Assembly: GCF_025244725.1 (NCBI RefSeq)
Contig: NZ_CP104203.1
Location: forward strand, 3,906,001 to 3,970,000
Origin: Chryseobacterium oranimense
GTDB lineage: Bacteria; Bacteroidota; Bacteroidia; Flavobacteriales; Weeksellaceae
Direction: 5' to 3'
DNA: 64,000 nt
Position 1 is the first letter of the stretch, and every line of letters begins with the position of its first letter. The position numbers and the translations under genes are program-made. The notes under the pieces were generated by a model, which made no database searches, had not been told where the DNA came from, and saw only the letters and a list, made by a program, of their open reading frames with translations. Shown here piece by piece: positions 62,778 through 64,000 of this stretch.

Positions 62778-63639
62778 TTTAAAAATTGCGTTGCTTTCTG
62801 TGATGAGCATCGCCGCTGTGAGCTGCAAAAAAGAAGACAAATCTCCATCCTATCATAAAGGAGATCTTACCATACTTACCGATGAATCTTTTAAAAGCGT
62901 TACCGAAGCATTGGCAGATGGATATATGATAAATTATCCCGAAACCCATATTAAGATTGTAACTCAGAAAGAAGATCTGGCTTTCCTTGATCTGTTAAAG
63001 GATAAAGCAAGAATAACAGTAATGTCCAGAGATCTTACTCCGGAAGAGAAAAAAGCATATGAAGAACAGGTAGATCTTAAGTTTCTTCCAGCAAAATTCG
63101 CTGCAGATGCAGTTGTATTTGTTGTTCCTAAAGACTCGCCGAAACAGAGCATTTCTATGGATGAAATCAAGAAAGGCTTAGAATCCGATGCTAAGAACTT
63201 TATTTTCGATGGAACTAATTCAAGTAACCTGAACTTTGTTGCCCAGAAACTGAAAAAGCAGCCGAAAGACCTGAAATTTTCCATTATTCCCGGAAATCAG
63301 AATATTATAGAAGAATTAGGAAAATATCCTGATAAAATTGGGGTGATAGGATTAAACACGTTCAGCCGTCCTTATGATAAAACCTCTGAAAAGCTTAGAG
63401 ATATGGTGAAAATTCTTCCTGTAGAAAATAATGGAAAACTATATACCGCTGATGCTGCCGGACTTCGTGAAATGGAATATCCTTTTACCCGTGTTCTCTA
63501 CTTTTTAACCAATGAAGGGAACTTTAATATAGCGAACGGATTTATCAGATATTCATGTACACAGTTAGGGCAGATGATTGTCCAAAAAGAAGGTTTACAG
63601 CCCTATAATATATACAAAAGAGAAGTACAGATGCGTTAA
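62767..63639 (+). CDS. PstS-like substrate-binding lipoprotein
   Basis: A 290-residue lipoprotein of the PstS/phosphate-binding fold: signal and lipobox MSIAAVSC, then GDLTILTDESFKSVTEALAD, VMSRDLTPEEKKAYEEQ, FAADAVVFVVPKDSPKQ, KIGVIGLNTFSRPYD and FTRVLYFLTNEGNF. Start is ATG at 62767 (MRNSLKIALLS), which overlaps the small membrane gene; a longer frame would add a 28-residue non-signal lead. No PstCAB permease follows, so it may not be a phosphate importer component. Confidence 0.82.
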   Translation: MRNSLKIALLSVMSIAAVSCKKEDKSPSYHKGDLTILTDESFKSVTEALADGYMINYPETHIKIVTQKEDLAFLDLLKDKARITVMSRDLTPEEKKAYEEQVDLKFLPAKFAADAVVFVVPKDSPKQSISMDEIKKGLESDAKNFIFDGTNSSNLNFVAQKLKKQPKDLKFSIIPGNQNIIEELGKYPDKIGVIGLNTFSRPYDKTSEKLRDMVKILPVENNGKLYTADAAGLREMEYPFTRVLYFLTNEGNFNIANGFIRYSCTQLGQMIVQKEGLQPYNIYKREVQMR

Positions 63640-63731
63640 AAAATATTAAAATAATAATACCCTCTTTATAAAATATTATTTTGGTCTGAAAATTGTGGAG
63701 CATATAACTCAAAATATAAGAAAAATATAAA

Positions 63732-64000
63732 ATGAAAGATATAATGATTATGAATGTAAAGAAAATTGCTTTTGGAGCTGCCGTAGTATTTTTTTCCGGT
63801 TTAGCCACTGCACAAACACTGCAGGATGGTATTAACAGTATAGACAGTGACAAATATGCTCAGGCTAAAACCAATTTCACAGAAATGGTGGCTAAAGCAC
63901 CGACAGCAGAAAATTACTTCTATTTAGGAAATACTTACCTGAAGCAGGGTGAGCCTGATTATGCTAAAGCTATTGAAAGTTTTAACAAAGGTTTAGCTGC
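63732..64000 (+). CDS. TPR-repeat exported protein, N-terminal part
   Basis: The gene runs off the right edge after ~90 codons. Signal peptide (VKKIAFGAAVVFFSGLATA, then Q), followed by TPR-like helices (YAQAKTNFTEMVAKAPTAEN, YFYLGNTYLKQGEPDYAKAI). Start could be ATG at 63732 or 63750 (MNVKKIAFG). It follows the TonB/PstS-like block and is probably part of the same locus; function unknown. Confidence 0.8.
   Translation, partial: MKDIMIMNVKKIAFGAAVVFFSGLATAQTLQDGINSIDSDKYAQAKTNFTEMVAKAPTAENYFYLGNTYLKQGEPDYAKAIESFNKGLA

Overview
The window looks like a chromosomal segment of a Chryseobacterium-like member of the Flavobacteriia (Bacteroidota). The signs are A+T-rich DNA, secreted proteins with type IX secretion (T9SS) C-terminal domains of both types A and B, an ExbB-ExbD-ExbD-TonB operon, a Bacteroidota-type Hcp (TssD), DUF6759-like secreted proteins, starts without Shine-Dalgarno sequences, and the flavobacterial -7 promoter box TAnnTTTG before many genes. 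No tRNA, rRNA, CRISPR array, transposase or phage gene was seen.

Region by region. (1) 1-17.5 kb is a cell-surface region: three DUF6759-like secreted proteins, trmB, a carboxypeptidase-regulatory-like protein, and a tandem array of four very large paralogous exported proteins (2828-15614). Each of the four has a signal peptide, an IgGFc-binding-like N-terminal region, Ig/cadherin-like modules and a T9SS type B sorting domain. tsf follows, detached from rpsB. (2) 17.5-20.3 kb holds accA and a gltX with an unusual in-frame insertion. (3) 20.6-31 kb is a surface-glycan cluster with six glycosyltransferases and a polysaccharide deacetylase, interrupted by a two-gene secreted unit: a T9SS type A protein coupled to a neutral-ceramidase-like protein that carries an inserted beta-propeller. 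(4) 31-49.4 kb is mostly housekeeping: rocD, an orphan tssD, accC/accB, rpmF/DUF177/pdxA, ribE/histidine kinase/tRNA methyltransferase, an FtsE-like ATPase, rpmH, an NrnA-like phosphoesterase, a patatin, an alpha/beta hydrolase, an orphan ExbD, dsbD-tilS and an OmpA lipoprotein. (5) 49.4-56.3 kb has an O-methyltransferase, an NlpC/P60 peptidase, small proteins, waaA, another glycosyltransferase and an acyltransferase. (6) 56.4-64 kb has leuS and an exbB-exbD-exbD-tonB operon, followed by a small membrane protein, a PstS-like lipoprotein and a TPR protein cut by the window edge.

How they fit together (inference): envelope biogenesis dominates. waaA and the glycosyltransferases would build the LPS or surface glycan on which T9SS cargo is commonly anchored in this phylum, the type A/B proteins are such cargo, and ExbBD-TonB energises outer-membrane uptake. 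The strongest candidates for something undescribed are the four-member IgGFc/T9SS-B array with its two size classes, the propeller-in-ceramidase protein with its coupled T9SS partner, and the gltX insertion.
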